DNA from: Adiantum capillus-veneris
Taxonomy: Eukaryota > Streptophyta > Polypodiopsida > Polypodiales > Pteridaceae
Reading direction: 5' to 3'
Length of the DNA: 64,000 nt
NCBI GenBank assembly: GCA_014529385.2
Contig: CM043963.1
Location: forward strand, 104,764,912-104,828,911
Shown here one piece after another: positions 21,518 to 34,212 of this stretch. Below the pieces are notes generated by a model. The model was not told the origin of the DNA. It saw nothing but the letters and a program-made list of their open reading frames with translations, and did not search any database. Positions within the stretch are counted from its first letter, which is position 1. The number at the start of each line of letters is the position of its first letter. The position numbers were made by a program, and so were the translations under genes.

Positions 21518-22740
21518 TTCAACCCCTGCATTCCATGGGTATCCATTACAATTCCAAAAGCATATTTTCAATTGTAACTCGGTCTCAAAGGTCACGCATT
21601 CCTATTTTCTCGAGGGACTTGCCTCCTCCTTGGGCACATTTTCTTCGCGTCAGAGATCTCCTTGTTTTTCTCATTCCTTTTCTCATATGCCTTGCGGCGC
21701 ATATTTTGTTGCTTAATAGTGTGATCTTCACATACAAAACATTTTGTATCCCTCAGATAGATTCAACCTTATCAAGGATAATCTTTTGTTTGGTCTCATC
21801 CAGCATGGTGCATACAATTGGCCGTTCTCCCGAGTAAGGAGCTCCTTGCTTCCCCTCTCTATGTGCTCCATAGACCATAACTCTGAACATGCCAAAGTGG
21901 GTTTTGAAGAACTCTTTGATAACAATGGCAAGAGAAGGAGGTGTGTTTAAATTCTCTTTGGTAATTCCACGAATAACAATGTTCTTGGAATGTCGCTCCC
22001 GTTCCTTCAACTCCTCCACATCCACATTGTCAATATTCTTTGTTTTGAACTATATCTTGCATGAGTGAGGAATTAGGAACCACATTGTTACCACATACAT
22101 CAGCCCAAGACTTATTTGTGCATACAGTTTTTATGTCACATACATCTCGACCCATGGTGTCAAATTTCTCCTCTTTCAATACATGGTCATGCTCTACTTC
22201 GCTCATGCGCTCCTTCAAAGCATTCAAGTCCACAAGAGAGCGTTTACATTCCTTGACTTCCTCTTCAAGTTGCATCAAACGTGCTGTTTGCATCTCAAGT
22301 GTCCTCTTGAAATTCTCATTTTGAACCGCAAGTACCCTTAGTGTGCCAATCTCCATTGCAAGTGCTCGTAAGTCTTTGTTTTGTTTGTATACGTTCTCTT
22401 GCAACGATACCAAGTATGCCATGATCATGGTTTTTGATGCCGTTGGTTGGGTGGTTGTGTTGATATCTCCACACTTAGGAGATTTTGGATCATATTTCAC
22501 AATGGTTGTGGACTTTGTTGAAGAAGAAGAACCCTTGCGAGTGCAGGAAGACATTGTATGTAAAATAAGAGATGAGAGTCAACTTTCTTAAACCTGCTCG
22601 CTTCAGAAATGTTGCTACAAAAATTCCTTCTATAACTCTGAATTTTTTAATCTTTTTATCAATGCATAGAGGGTGTTGTGCTCTTTGATTGAGGCTATAG
22701 ATCACCCAAATTGGAGTTCGGATGAAGAAGTTATGATCAA
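21518..22740 (-). mobile_element. LINE, 5' portion (ORF1 side), right of the Tat insertion
   Basis: Continues the minus-strand LINE of 10093-13054. ORF1 occupies 21753-22554. About 190 bases upstream of it (to about 22740) form a 5' leader with no coding. Between ORF1 and the Tat LTR, short broken frames probably contain the ORF1 C-terminus. Confidence 0.65.
21753..22554 (-). pseudogene. LINE ORF1 (coiled coil, L1-like)
   Basis: Two frames: 22030-22554 (174 codons) and 21753-22025 (90 codons). The first is basic and Ser-rich at the N-terminus, then has a long coiled-coil stretch (LQENVYKQNKDLRALAMEIG to VNALKERMSEVEHDHVLKEE). The second has LKERERHSKNIVIRGITKEN, typical of the RRM-like region of L1-type ORF1 proteins (ERRxNIVIxGIPE), and GAHREGKQGAPYSGERPIV. 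Only a frame change and stop near 22028 separate them. The family binds LINE RNA as a trimeric chaperone. Confidence 0.65.
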
Positions 22741-22785
22741 AAGAGTGAACTGATGTCTACTAGGTCAAAAAATGGTTGCGTTTTT

Positions 22786-23223
<438 letters not shown>

Positions 23224-23378
23224 GCAATTTTAAATTTTGATATGGATTTTAAAAATTATTAAATAGTACTAATAACTACAAGGATCAAGATAAAATTCTC
23301 TTTAACTCTTCTAAATAGAGTTAAACACTTTCACTCTCATATTTTCAAACTCCAGCTTATCTTTTCAACTCTGCTATC

Positions 23379-24212
23379 GTGTCATGCACTATAGTCTTCC
23401 CTTCTTTCAAAAAGGCTTTTGCCTTTACCAATGAGAAGGTTATCTTTGGGGTCAAACATCTACAAGAGCATGTTGCACCACAAACATTTACTGCTTTTTT
23501 GTATACAATTGTCATAGTTGGGAGTCAAGAGTTGACACTGCCAATGGAGATAACAAGGAATCACTTGGGAGAGGAGTTTTAAGTTGTGGACGAATTTCTC
23601 TCTACAAATTTCGTGGTGCTAGTTGAAGATGACACAATTTCAAATTCAAGTGGCATGGCTGCTCCCTTGGTGGATGCTCCCTACATAGACCTTACTAGTC
23701 CAAGCAAGGAACTACTCTTCAGAGAGCAAGCATTGCAAAACTCTACCAAGGTAAGGAATACAAATAATATTTTGTTATTTCTTAATGCAATGACAAAGCC
23801 CAACACCTTGACAAAGCTTCTTTTAAAGATAATGGAAACCAAACAAGTGTCAAAAATACCAAAGGTGTACAATGGTAACATGGTGCTTGAGTTTCCACGA
23901 GCCTTAAGAAGGTTCATCCAATGGATGCTATGGAACATAAGTATGATCTACACCATTGGACCAAACCACAAACCACAAACCTCAAAAATTACTTTTTTTG
24001 GAATGTGTCACAAAAGTAAGTGTTTTGCAAGTACTCTGAAGTGTCTCAAAGAAAGTTGTCCCAAATTGGTTAATTTTGGGAAGTCCAACACAACTCATCT
24101 CAATGGCAACATACTAAAATTTCCTTGCATGGGTGAGTTTTGCAACGTACTTGGTGACAAGCTTATTTGCCACTTATTATGGCCAACCACCCATTTGTTT
24201 GCGTACATGTGA
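23379..24212 (+). pseudogene. Unrecognised N-terminal part of a decayed transposase-like gene
   Basis: Open from 23379 except for one in-frame TAA (23580-23582), about 277 codons in all. No domain is identified. Contains SCTIVFPSFKKAFAFTN, VDEFLSTNFVVLVEDD and KVYNGNMVLEFP, and a Cys/His-rich end (FGMCHKSKCF, CMGEFCNV) that may be a zinc-binding region. Its position directly before MULE-like sequence in the same orientation suggests it is the start of that gene. An independent host-gene fragment is possible. Confidence 0.4.
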
Positions 24213-25530
24213 TTGCTTTATATATTATGTCATGCCAAGGGATGTGAGCATGAGCAGATTGATGGTACATCAAGGAACTCACGAACATGACATGAGCGTA
24301 AGGTTTGTCAAAAGGGCTCACCGATAAACCAAAGAAATGGTTGCATGAGTTCTTAGTGTGGATAGACATGCAGACGTAAGAAAGGTACAAATGTGCGTGG
24401 CAAACAAAATTGTGACAGCAACTTTGAGCAAGATGGGGGCTCTATCCATGTACTTGGTGAGTAAGAATTTCTAAATGTTGCTGAAGCAATGGGTCCCTTA
24501 GTGGAGAAAAATTGGTGAGGATGCTTACATGTTTCTCTTGTTTGGACATAATATTTCAAAGTAATTTAACTCTAAAATACGGGTTTCTAAGGTCCGGGCT
24601 GCAGCAAGAAATGGGCCAACAAAGGAGAGCTTTGGTGTGAACTCCTTCTTGCGGCTAAGAAGAGATTGCACATATGATTTTTTTCACAGAACCAGGTTTC
24701 CCAAGCAAGGAGCAAAAGGGGAGCGGTAATTTGTGTTCAAAATGTCTACAGATGGTCATGCATCTGGATTGGATTTGGTTAATCAAATACAACAAAGTAG
24801 ACTTGGAGATCTTTGGCACGCTCGGGTGCAGTTTGATCACACTCATTGAGTAGCAGATTGGGTGACCATGGCATGCCACGTTTATGACCAGGTTGTTGTC
24901 TTAGAAACATATTTCTAAAGTTTGGCATATCTTAAGAAACAACCAACAACATGTTTACTAATGTGTTGTCTTATGTTGTAGCATGCAAGGTCTCCTCACT
25001 ATTACAATTTGTGAGATGAAAGAGGAAGACACAGAAGCACAAACTCTTTTCTTGCAGTGCATAAATGAAGTTATAGAGGGTCATGGATGTGAGAGAGTGG
25101 ATTTTCATGGATTCATGGCCAACGAAGCTCAAGCCAACTAGAATGCAATTCGCACCGTGTTCAATGGTGGCAAAGACAATGTTCTACAACATCAAGAGCG
25201 ATCTTGCCTTTTCCATTGGAAACAAAGCATGGTGGCACACACCACGAACTACATTGTCTCCTCATCTCAACAAACTCACAAAGACATGTGCAAAAAGTGG
25301 CGTTTAGTCCCCCTCTAAAGAGGCAGCTGCAATGGAGTCTTGTCTCCTTCGACAATGGTCGCAAAATGGAAATTACATGGATAAAAATTTCCTTGCAATG
25401 GACTCTTGGTTGATTTGTGTGGGAGGTGCGTATTGCACAATGAGGAATCATCATGAAAGAATAGTTAGAAGTGCTGATGGGGAAAACACTTCAAGAACCA
25501 ACTTGGCCAAGAGCAAGCATGGTAGCTAGC
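24213..25530 (+). pseudogene. MULE-like transposase remnant
   Basis: Blocks in several frames follow the order I associate with MULE-type transposases of mosses and ferns. They are YVMPRDVSMSRLMVHQGTHE (about 24225), AARNGPTKESFGVNSFLRL (about 24600), VFKMSTDGHASGLDLV (about 24740), LWHARVQFDHTH then VADWVTMACHVYDQ (about 24815-24890), and ITICEMKEEDTEAQTLFLQC (about 24995). The last, GFMANEAQAN then NAIRTVFNGG and ERSCLFHWKQSM, runs about 25105-25230. Stops and frameshifts are numerous. The third and fourth blocks would hold core Asp residues. The call rests on remembered block patterns. Confidence 0.5.
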
Positions 25531-25565
25531 TTGCAGGCAAAGGGTTCAAAAAAAATTCTCATTGT

Positions 25566-26636
25566 ATGACACATGTACTTCAGATATGGCAAATGCAATA
25601 CTACAAAGCACGAACTTACTCTCAAAGTAAACATATTGGAAAGGGTCCTTCACTAGAGAGACTCAAGGAAAGAGTTTCCTCTAGTCCATCACAAGTGATA
25701 AGAGTAGTAAATGAGGCTGCATCTGGAACGCCCATGTATACGGCTCACACCTCTCTTGAAGGAGACAAAGAAATCATTCGGCAAAAGAGAGGGTCATCGA
25801 TTGTGATTGATGTTGAGGATAAATCCACACATAGGCCAGAGTACAATGCAAAAACACGAGATTGCACAACACACGGAAGATCAAGGAAGATCACTTTCAT
25901 GAAAGATTCATGGGTAGAAAATGGGAGTGAGAATTCCAAAGAGAAGACAAAGTTTTGTGTTTTGGAACAAAAGGTCAATGAAGCTATGTGGGCAATCAAA
26001 ATAACCCCTCTTGATAGTTGTGTGACATGCAATGGCACCCCCAGTGGTGGAAAAAGATGTGGACAAAATATAGTGGCATGCAGTAAAGGGACTCCTGCAC
26101 CATCCTTTGAGGGGCATAGAAAACATCCAAATGGGATACTGAGATAGTGGGTTTGGTTCTATCCCAGACATGTTATTCATTGCTATGGGGTGGATCATAA
26201 TATAGAACCAAGGCTAGCTCCTCCTCCAACAATTTGGCCGGTTGATCTAGGAACAAATCTCACTGATGAAGAAATTGAGGTACTACTTGAAGGAGGATTT
26301 CAAGTGGAGACAGCTAGAAAAGATCAAGAGAGTGCAACAACAATGCAAACTCCTCCCAGGGGTGGAGGTGATTCCTCTTCTGCTTCAAAAAAAGCAGGTA
26401 GAAGTGGTTCAATACTAAGAAATGGCATACGAGTCAAATTTTGGACTTCCATTTCAGAGGCTATGGTGGTTGAAGAGAAATACATTTTATACAAAGCACA
26501 TGACATCTTCAAGGTTGAGCATCATGCAGTAGACAAAACTTTGATGGCATGGGTGTTGCAGAGCAAACCTTGCAAAAAAGGATTAACTAAAAAAGAAATC
26601 ATCAAGGTTGGAAGTAAATTATCACAAGACCACTAA
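25566..26636 (+). pseudogene. Probable C-terminal part of the MULE-like gene
   Basis: Two frames (25566-26147, 193 codons; 26190-26636, 148 codons). They are basic and Ser/Thr-rich with no recognised domain. The first contains a short Cys cluster (CVTCNGTPSGGKRC). The second starts near MDHNIEPRLAPPPTIWPVD and ends in a Lys-rich tail. Orientation and closeness tie them to the transposase remnant upstream, but they could be captured host sequence. Confidence 0.35.
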
Positions 26637-27179
26637 TACGAAACAAATAAATACTCATTAAAAGAACAACAATACAAATCAGCAAATATGCACACACTAG
26701 CATCCCCTAGTTCAGGTACACAAAAAAGCAATCCACCACCCTAATGTGTTAGTAGTCAAGAATAATAACAAACCAGAATCTGCTTGTAAGAAACATAATA
26801 CAAAATTTCTTTACATCTTAAACATTCAATCTTCTATGCCCAAAAAAACCCTCTATCCCCCCAAAAAAACATAATCTGAGATCAACTCAAGGCATTCCAT
26901 TTGTTTGCAAAAACAAATACTAAAGTGTCTAAATACAATGTACCATCAACATTTTTGGGCGTAGTCATTCGATGCCTCTATATACACAACAAAAAGAGAG
27001 CTTCATTAGTAGATCACATTCGTAGCCTAGGTTGTCCCAATGCTTGGTACAACTCCACCTTTATCAAGTAGCTGATTTGTGCACAAGCTCATGAGTTGAA
27101 CACTTTAACCTAAGAAACTGGAAGAGGACGTAGCATAGATTCTTGCAAGGCATATATGTCAGCCGCTTGCTTTCTCAAT
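26637..27179. other. AT-rich non-coding stretch
   Basis: No frame, repeat or RNA gene recognised. Confidence 0.5.
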
Positions 27180-28673
27180 GCTAGAAATCATCACATGTGG
27201 ATTAAGGCACTCTTGGTCATATAGCACTTGGTAAGAAGACATCCAAATCGTACATTGGAATAAAAAGTTATATGTGAATGTAACCAAGTATAAATATCCG
27301 GTTCACTTACTTTGCTTACGCATAAAATAAGCTTGTAGCATGTCTTCAATAACTTGATGGGTTCTCTCCATTTAACCATCAGTCTGGAGATGTAAGCAAT
27401 ACTAAAGGCCAATTGGATTCTTGTGGCTAAGAATGAAGCTTTTCAAATATTTGAAGTGAACTATGCATCACGATCCAAAATTATACGGTGAAATAAACCA
27501 TGATCCATAAAGACACCTTTCATGAAAACTTGAGCTGTATCCTTAGTTGTTGTAAATATTGCCTTGATATGGAATAAAGGAATCATTTTTTAAAGCATAT
27601 CAATAACCACAAAAATAGAATCACGTCCTATAGACTTATGAAGTTCTGTGATGAAATCCATGGATATGCATTTCCATTTCATTTGCAACACATTAATTGG
27701 ATGAAGCTTACCACGATATTGAACTCATTTAGCTTCCATAAGTTAGACATTATTAAGCACCTTGCAACATAGTTTAACATACCATGCTTTAATCTTGACA
27801 AAAAAAAACCTCTTTCTCATAGTAGCATAAGTTTTAATGTGACTTAGATGACCTACAATAGGTATATTGTGAGTTTCTTGTAGTATTTGAAGTTTGATCC
27901 CTTCATCTTTTGGAATACAAAGATGATTGTTGAAGTAGAGATCATTGCCTTCAACATGAAAGCCTTTTGTGTGTCAAAGTGCCTTCCAAGAAGATAATGC
28001 TACCATACTTTAAGAGCAATGTACAAGCTAACAATTACAAACCATGGGTAGGATAATTTAGCTTGTGAGTGTGTAATGAGATTCCTAAGCTACAAGTCTT
28101 CTTTCTTGAGATAGAATGACACCAATCGCTTGTCCACTTCTTTCATCGATCAATGAGAACAATGCACGTCTTTGTGAAATCCAAAAGTTGTAAGATAGGA
28201 GTATTCACCAAATCCTCTTTGAATCTATCGAAGCTAGCTTGAGTACGATCATTGCAAGTAAAAAATTTAGTCTTATTAAGAGTACTGATTAATGGAGCAG
28301 TTATCTTAGCCTAACCTTCAATAAAAATATGGTACTATCCCATCACTACAAGAAAACCGCAAACTTTTTTGACAAATTTAGATGTAGGTCAAGCTACAAT
28401 AGATTCAATCTTACTTGAGTCAATAAAAATGCCCTCTTTGGAAATAATGATTCCCAAGTATTCCACTTTGTCTCAGTAAAAAAGGTACACTTGTTATGCT
28501 TAGCATAAACTTGATTTTGTGGTAGAAGTTAAAGTGCTTGTTGTACATGTCTCTCATGTTCTTCCTTATTCTTCAAGTAAACCAAAATATCAACAAAGAA
28601 TACAAGAACAAAATCATCAAAGTGCTCTTTTAGCTCGTCAATCACAAGGCGGTTAAAAGTTGATGGAGCATTT
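27180..28673 (-). pseudogene. Ty3/Gypsy (chromovirus-like) pol remnant
   Basis: Minus strand: NAPSTFNRLVIDELKEHFDD then FVDILVY (28540-28670), where the RT active site F-x-D-D reads F-V-D-I, so one catalytic Asp is lost. Further along come an H2C2-like HNIPIVGHLSHIKTYATM (about 27870), ISMDFITELHKSIGRDSIFVV (about 27640) and IILDRDA, FSIAYIS (about 27400-27480), the integrase core in decayed form. Stops are frequent. It is cut at its upstream side exactly where the LTR at 28674 begins, so the larger element inserted into it. Confidence 0.7.
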
Positions 28674-29590
28674 TGTTAGCAGCAAGCTAACACGGATACC
28701 ATTTTTTGGAGTTCTCTTTGTAAAGCATTTATTATTTTGATAAATCAGAAATATTGTAACTCCTATTTTCTAGGATAAACTCTGTAATTAATGAGCCGGG
28801 GCTACAAGCTTCCAGATTGTATCAACCTGTCATTACCCAGCTTTGGTAGAACTCCAGATTATTAGTTTTGACCACCCAAAAACCTTGGCTAAGGTATAAA
28901 AGCCAATTTTTGTAACTTTTTTATAAGTTTTGGATAATGACATACATAGCGTGAGCTAACGGCCCTCACTCCTCTCCTTCTCGTGCTTCCTACTCCCTCC
29001 TCGGTTGTCACATTGCAGTCGCATTTGTTGCATTGCAACCGCAGGTAAGAGCTCTACGCATTGACGAAGCAGTTCACAATAATTTGTAAATTGTAGCTTT
29101 TGGCGTCGCTGAACCACAGACTAATATCATTATAACTAGGAATTTACACTTTCAAATAAAAAACTAATCATAGGCGGGGTATTGGGACATCATTGCTAAG
29201 CATTTAGATGCATTCTAGGTCGAAAACGACTAGGTCAAAAATCCACTGCTTTTAATAATCGCAATTTTGGAACTTGACCTAAAGTGGGTTTGACACCATA
29301 AGCATGTGTGCTTACGTCTTATAAACATGTCCTAGAAATTTCGTTATGTTTGGATGTCATTTGATGCTGTAATTTGTTTACCGATGAGCGATTGGCTTTT
29401 GGTGATTTCAGTCACTTGAGTGTAGCTTGAGTTAGATGCGAGTTGTTAGTTGTTTTCCGAGAGATTGACAATATCTTGTAGCCTCTGTGCACTAGTTGAG
29501 TCAGCTTCGTCCCATGGATTGACAATTTAATTGTGGTTCTTGCTAATACTGCAATAAGATAGGATGGTGAGGCTAGACATGCGTCCCACA
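28674..29590 (+). repeat. 5' LTR of the outer Ty3 element
   Basis: 917 bp, TGTTAGCAGC to CGTCCCACA, followed two bases later by the primer site. A diverged copy is at 7914-8806. Confidence 0.8.
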
Positions 29591-29592
29591 TT

Positions 29593-29610
29593 TGGCACCG
29601 TTGCCGGGGA
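29593..29610 (+). other. Primer-binding site, tRNA-Asp type
   Basis: TGGCACCGTTGCCGGGGA, one base from the TGGCGCCGTTGCCGGGGA sequence typical of Athila-like plant Ty3 elements. Confidence 0.8.
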
Positions 29611-29821
29611 TCGAAGAGACCTAAACTAGGAAAAAACATGAGGGTCTTGTGAAGTTATCCTTTAACTTCCTCTAGGTTCGCCTAGAGTTCAAAACTTTCT
29701 TTTAGAAACCGCATAGCTTAAGATTGTCGTCTTTTGCTGTGTAGAGGTACCTTGGAAGTAATCGTACTTGTTGAGTGCCTTTAGGATTGTAGGATTGTAG
29801 AAATAGATTAGGATTGTTAGA

Positions 29822-31351
29822 ATGATTGGTAGGCGAGACAAGTCTTCCATAAGGGATTGGATATTGGGACAAGGACTAGAAACAATTCCAAGAGATGAAC
29901 ACCATGAGAGATCATCTGAGAGTAATGTAAAGAAACCAAAAATCATCTCATCACGTAGAAAACCGGGTGACACTAAGGCCAATCCAGGGCTACACGAGTC
30001 ACTATTTCCAACAGACTGGTTTGAAGGACCCAGAACAGGACCAACTGCTAGGAGACCGGGAGTTGAACCAAACAGACGCGTCAGACCAGCTGATTTTCAA
30101 AAATGGGTCAGAAAATACAGTGGATCAAGGGATCCATACGATCACTCAGCAAGCTTTAAGCAAGTGGTAAGAGTAGAACGTATATTCGATTTCCATACTC
30201 AATTCGAGGGGTTTGGAATGACATTAGAAGGAAAAGCATTGACATGGTTCCACAACATTCCACCAATTGACATGGTTCCAAAACATTCCACCAAGGTCAA
30301 TCATGGACTTGAACACATTAGGTCAATAATTTATGGCTGCTTGTTCCAAAACGGGGATCAAACATAATACGGTAGCTCAAATCTATAGCTTTAAACAGAA
30401 ACATGGTGAGTCTGTTAGGGATTGTGCAACTCGAATGAAACAATACATTGCCAGATGCCCAAGGCTAGAGATACCTGCAGAAGAACGACTTGTATCCTTG
30501 TTTCTAGAGAGACTGCTAAACAAAGAACTTCATGCTATACTCTATAGTAAAAAGCATACAACCCTAGACTGTGTGTCAGATGCTATTGACCTAGGAGACA
30601 ATTGTGATATTTTCAATGAATAAGATGTCCCTAAGGATAACCAAAGAAAGAAAACAACATCTACTAAACCAGCACAAGTGGGAACGGTTGTTGCAGCACC
30701 ACTCTCAGCCATAGAAGATATGCTTGAAAGGATGAACGACATGATGAACAACATGCAAAAAGCACCTATGAGGGGACACGGGATATCCCAACAGGGACAA
30801 CCAATTAGGCCACAAAAATGGTGTGCAATTGAGGCTAAATGGACCAACCATGAGACCCACGAGTGCTACTTCAAATCAAATTATGATGGGAATGTTCAGT
30901 ACATACCCATGAGGCCACAAGGATAACCCATGTACATATATCAGCCTAATATGGCCCAAGCTCAAAGACCACCAATGTGTATGGAAAGACCTCAACCTGT
31001 GTTGGGACAACAACCTCTGTATCCAGGACATAATGCAGTGCGTGTAAAAGTACATGCACTCTGAAGGAGTCATAGATGAACAAGCATTAGTGCCTGTTAC
31101 ACCCTATGCAGAGCCTAGTCCATCTACAGAAATGGTAGAAGGAGATTGGTATAATTCACATCCATCACCAATGGAAGAAACCATGACTTATGATCAACCA
31201 GAGCTCGCACCAATGTATTATGTAGCTAATCAAGGTGTCAGACCTCCCATGGTAAGACCCATGATTAAGCCAAGAATAGGAAACTGTCATAACTGTGGTC
31301 TAGATGATCACAAAAAAAAATGAATGTCCAGAGCCTGACAAAAACCTCTGT
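29822..31351 (+). pseudogene. Outer Ty3 element gag
   Basis: ATG 29822. N-terminal low-complexity region, then the Retrotrans_gag domain (ADFQKWVRKYSGSRDPYDHS, FEGFGMTLEGKALTWFHNI). A short duplication (PPIDMVPKHST) and a frameshift near 30340 lead into IYSFKQKHGESVRDCATRMK and ERLLNKELHAIL. A degenerate finger reads KWCAIEAKWTNHETHECYF (about 30820). A CCHC knuckle (CHNCGLDDHKK then NEC, 31285-31330) is broken by one extra A in a run of nine (31312-31320). The frame is cut at 31352 by the composite insertion. Stops at about 30621 and 30925 show long decay. Confidence 0.75.
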
Positions 31352-31680
31352 AATGGAATTGATATTTTATTATCTAGTGCAAGTGACAGGTGGAAAAGGC
31401 TAAGGGTTATGCAAAAGGATATCATCTTTGTGGACATTTCATTATTAAATGCTCTTTATGAGCTAAGGCCGTTTAAGTCCGGCCGGCCAATTTATACTCA
31501 TTTTTGGGCATTCAAGAAATCTATAAATAAACACGTGCAAGAGCAAAATGCTCACTCTTGCACGGGGGGAGATTGCACCCAGTGTTCGTGTTATTCTCGT
31601 CTCCTTCCTCTCTTCTCTCCTCTCTTCTCTTCTCTCTCGCTGTGCCGACGTAGTACTCCATTCTAGGAGGTGCGTCTTAG
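31352..31680 (+). repeat. Block M, copy 1 (TATA box plus hairpin)
   Basis: Begins TGTAATGGAATTGATATTTT. It contains TATAAATA (31522-31529), then a hairpin with arms CGTGCAAGAG (31534-31543) and CTCTTGCACG (31555-31564), then GGGGGGAGATTGCA and a CT-rich stretch. Copies 2 and 3 keep the same order. Confidence 0.75.
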
Positions 31681-32439
31681 ACGACTCGACTTGCTAGTGG
31701 AAGGAAAATTTTGTGAGCTCTATTTACCCTGCATATACACACATCACGTTCTCGGCTTTGTTGATGTTGACAACAGACAGTTGGGCGGCTTGGTTTGTTG
31801 ATGTGAGGGCATAATGGCTTGGTGTGACGGCACTCTATCGGCGGTATATGTTGGGAACCGTCATTTAAGAATGGCACACATCAACGGACAAAATGCTTTC
31901 ACATATACAAATTACCCTTGTGACTTCTTGGGCTCCTTCCCACTGATTGATGCACTCGTGACTTCAGGTTTTTGAAACCCAGGTAGGCCAAGAATACTAG
32001 CAAGAATGCACGTGGCATGACATTCTGCCGATAAAGATCTAGGTCACCATCATCGACATGAGAGAAGGTACCTAAGGCAAGGCGACTGTGACAATCTCCC
32101 AGAATATACAACAAATCCTTGCCACAATGAAGCTAATCATGATAGCAATGATTATCATTATCTTTTCATTCATAAAATTGCCATATCTATTCATGTGAAT
32201 CGCCCATGTCAACCAAGTTTCAGTTACAACTTGTCACTACCCATTTTTATTTTATTTTGCCCACAAACCAGTGGCTTGATGGTGATGTCCGTTCACACCT
32301 ATTCCCATTACATCAAACATCCTCAGGCATTGCCGATATGTTGACCTGACAACTTTAGGTTTTTAGTTGTAATCCTTTTTTTCACGTTATTTCATTTTAG
32401 CCTATATCCAAACATTGTATTACAACCATAAGGATTGTA
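31681..32439. other. Spacer in the composite insertion
   Basis: No coding or repeat recognised. Ends as block S begins. Confidence 0.4.
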
Positions 32440-33551
32440 TAAGCTTGGTCCCCTAGGCCATTGGACAAAGTCTAATCTAATATTTCATTTCATCTCTCTC
32501 TCTCTCTCTTCCCCCCCCTCTCCCCCTTTCCTTTTGGTTGATGGTCAATGTCATGGAAGCATTGGACATCGACAAATTTCTTTGATGACCAATGCAATAC
32601 TTTCTCAAACAACGCTTGCTTTTAGGCATCCACGTGCACTAGCAACGCTTGCTTTTAGGCATCCACGTGCACTAGCAATGATCATGATGTATTTAAACTG
32701 CCTATTTCAGTCTTTCACTACACTTCATTTTAATACCTAGGCACTAGATTAGATCCATAAGGATTGTATTAGTTTATATTTTAGGTAATTTGTATAAGCT
32801 GCAAACTCTCATACTACAATCCCTAGTACAAGTTTAAAAGAGAAGCTTAAGTTTTTGGTCTTGCCAGCCATTTTCTTGATGCATATTCTATACATAGTTT
32901 GACGTTTAACTAGCAATATCTCTAAGGTCAAATTAATTTTGCATTTTTTTAAAAATTTATTGGACCAATATATTGTTTATACTATGGCCTTTACATGATG
33001 TATGCTCATAATATCATGACTAGACGCTAGTATGCTCGTGATATCATAACTAAACACTAGTCAATGCCCTTTAACAATTATAAATAATAATTTTTACAAA
33101 GAGCAAACATGTAAGTTTTCTCCACATTTTCATTTTGTGTTTTGAAAAATCTTCTCAAAAACACAAGTAATTATACACTAATATCACTCTCTCAAATTCT
33201 ATGGTACCCATAGTCCTACACATATCTACTAATACCATTCCACAGAGAACAACAACGTTACATAAATTCAACACATCTCGCTTATCAGCTTGATTACCAT
33301 TTATTTCTTGAAAGAAGGCATGGATCTTTTAATTACCTGCATTCTCTAACATTGTGCCAATCCTTGTATTAAACGAAATTGCTATTGCAATCATTTCACA
33401 TTGAGATATGCAGCTACTCACGTGAGTCGAGGTGCTTTCCGTTAAATACCAATTTGTCAGTACTTTGTTACTCAACCTTACTCCAATGTGGTGTGAAACA
33501 AGTAGTACATTTTTTATGTTTTATGCCCTGCCTAGTCCATTAGTCACATGC

Positions 33552-33786
33552 ACACAGATCCACCGATTTAGGCAGTGTGTAAATGCTCATCTTGGTGTAG
33601 ATTCGCTGATTTAGGAAGCACCATTTATCTGTACAGATCCGCCGATTTAGGCAGCACACTGACAAATTACATATCTATTCACAATGGTAAATGCAGATCC
33701 GCTGATATAGGTAGCATTTGTGCATATTTGCCGATCTAGGCAGCGCGTCTTATTGGTGTAGATTCGCCGATTTAGGCAACACCAAT
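33552..33786 (+). repeat. Stem-loop array, copy 1 (six units)
   Basis: Six units with core AGATYCGCCGATTTAGGCAR at 33552-33580, 33593-33623, 33630-33658, 33689-33719, 33720-33746 and 33752-33786. Each core is flanked by short inverted arms that differ from unit to unit: ACACA/TGTGT, TGGTG/CACCA, TGTAC/GCACA (one mismatch), AAATGC/GCATTT, GTGC/GCGC (one G-T), ATTGGTGT/ACACCAAT. Inside the core GCC and GGC can also pair around GATTTA. Confidence 0.75.
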
Positions 33787-34011
33787 CACAAAATCATGCT
33801 GCAGTGTTGTCTGGCCACCACTGTAACTGGTATGTTTTGTTACCCGGGTACATAATGAAAGTGATTGGGATTTGGACTTATATTGTGGAATTGGAATTGG
33901 CTTGGAATTTGATATCTGATGATCACGATAGTGTTTATGTGATGAGACTTGACATTATGAGATTGATGATGAGTGTGACCACTGATATCTTGATTCATCA
34001 GGGTATGACAT

Positions 34012-34055
34012 ATACTGCTTATTCTAGTGGTATGGGACACTAGAATAGGTAGTAT
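34012..34055 (+). repeat. 44-nt stem-loop, copy 1
   Basis: Arms ATACTGCTTATTCTAGTG and CACTAGAATAGGTAGTAT pair over 18 positions with two G-T pairs, leaving an 8-nt loop GTATGGGA. Confidence 0.8.
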
Positions 34056-34212
34056 GTGGATGACGGCAGGCATAAGCAATGTTGTCTAATTTTATAAATT
34101 TTTCTTTTACTACGTGATAGTTTCGATACAGATTTTTAATCACTATTATTGACAAATATTGTTCGCAGATTTTTATCTTCGCAACTGAGGACAGTTGCTT
34201 TCCAACGGAGAT

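Larger units (their letters stand above)
32440..34212 (+). repeat. Block S, copy 1
   Basis: Alignable with 37340-38835 plus 44061-44607. Includes a CT-rich tract, a 33-bp perfect tandem duplication (32609-32641 and 32642-32674, starting AACGCTTGC), AT-rich sequence, the stem-loop array at 33552-33786 and a 44-nt stem-loop at 34012-34055. Confidence 0.7.

Noticed and set aside
23379-24212. Possible similarity to a plant DNA-binding protein of the RHL1 type (hydrophobic blocks with similar spacing)
   Set aside because: Only a loose spacing match with no conserved signature; MULE-like sequence follows in the same orientation, so a transposon origin is more likely.
33552-33786. CRISPR-like array (short repeats with unique spacers)
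   Set aside because: Repeats are degenerate, spacing varies from about 1 to 31 bases, arms are inverted, and the context is a plant retroelement.
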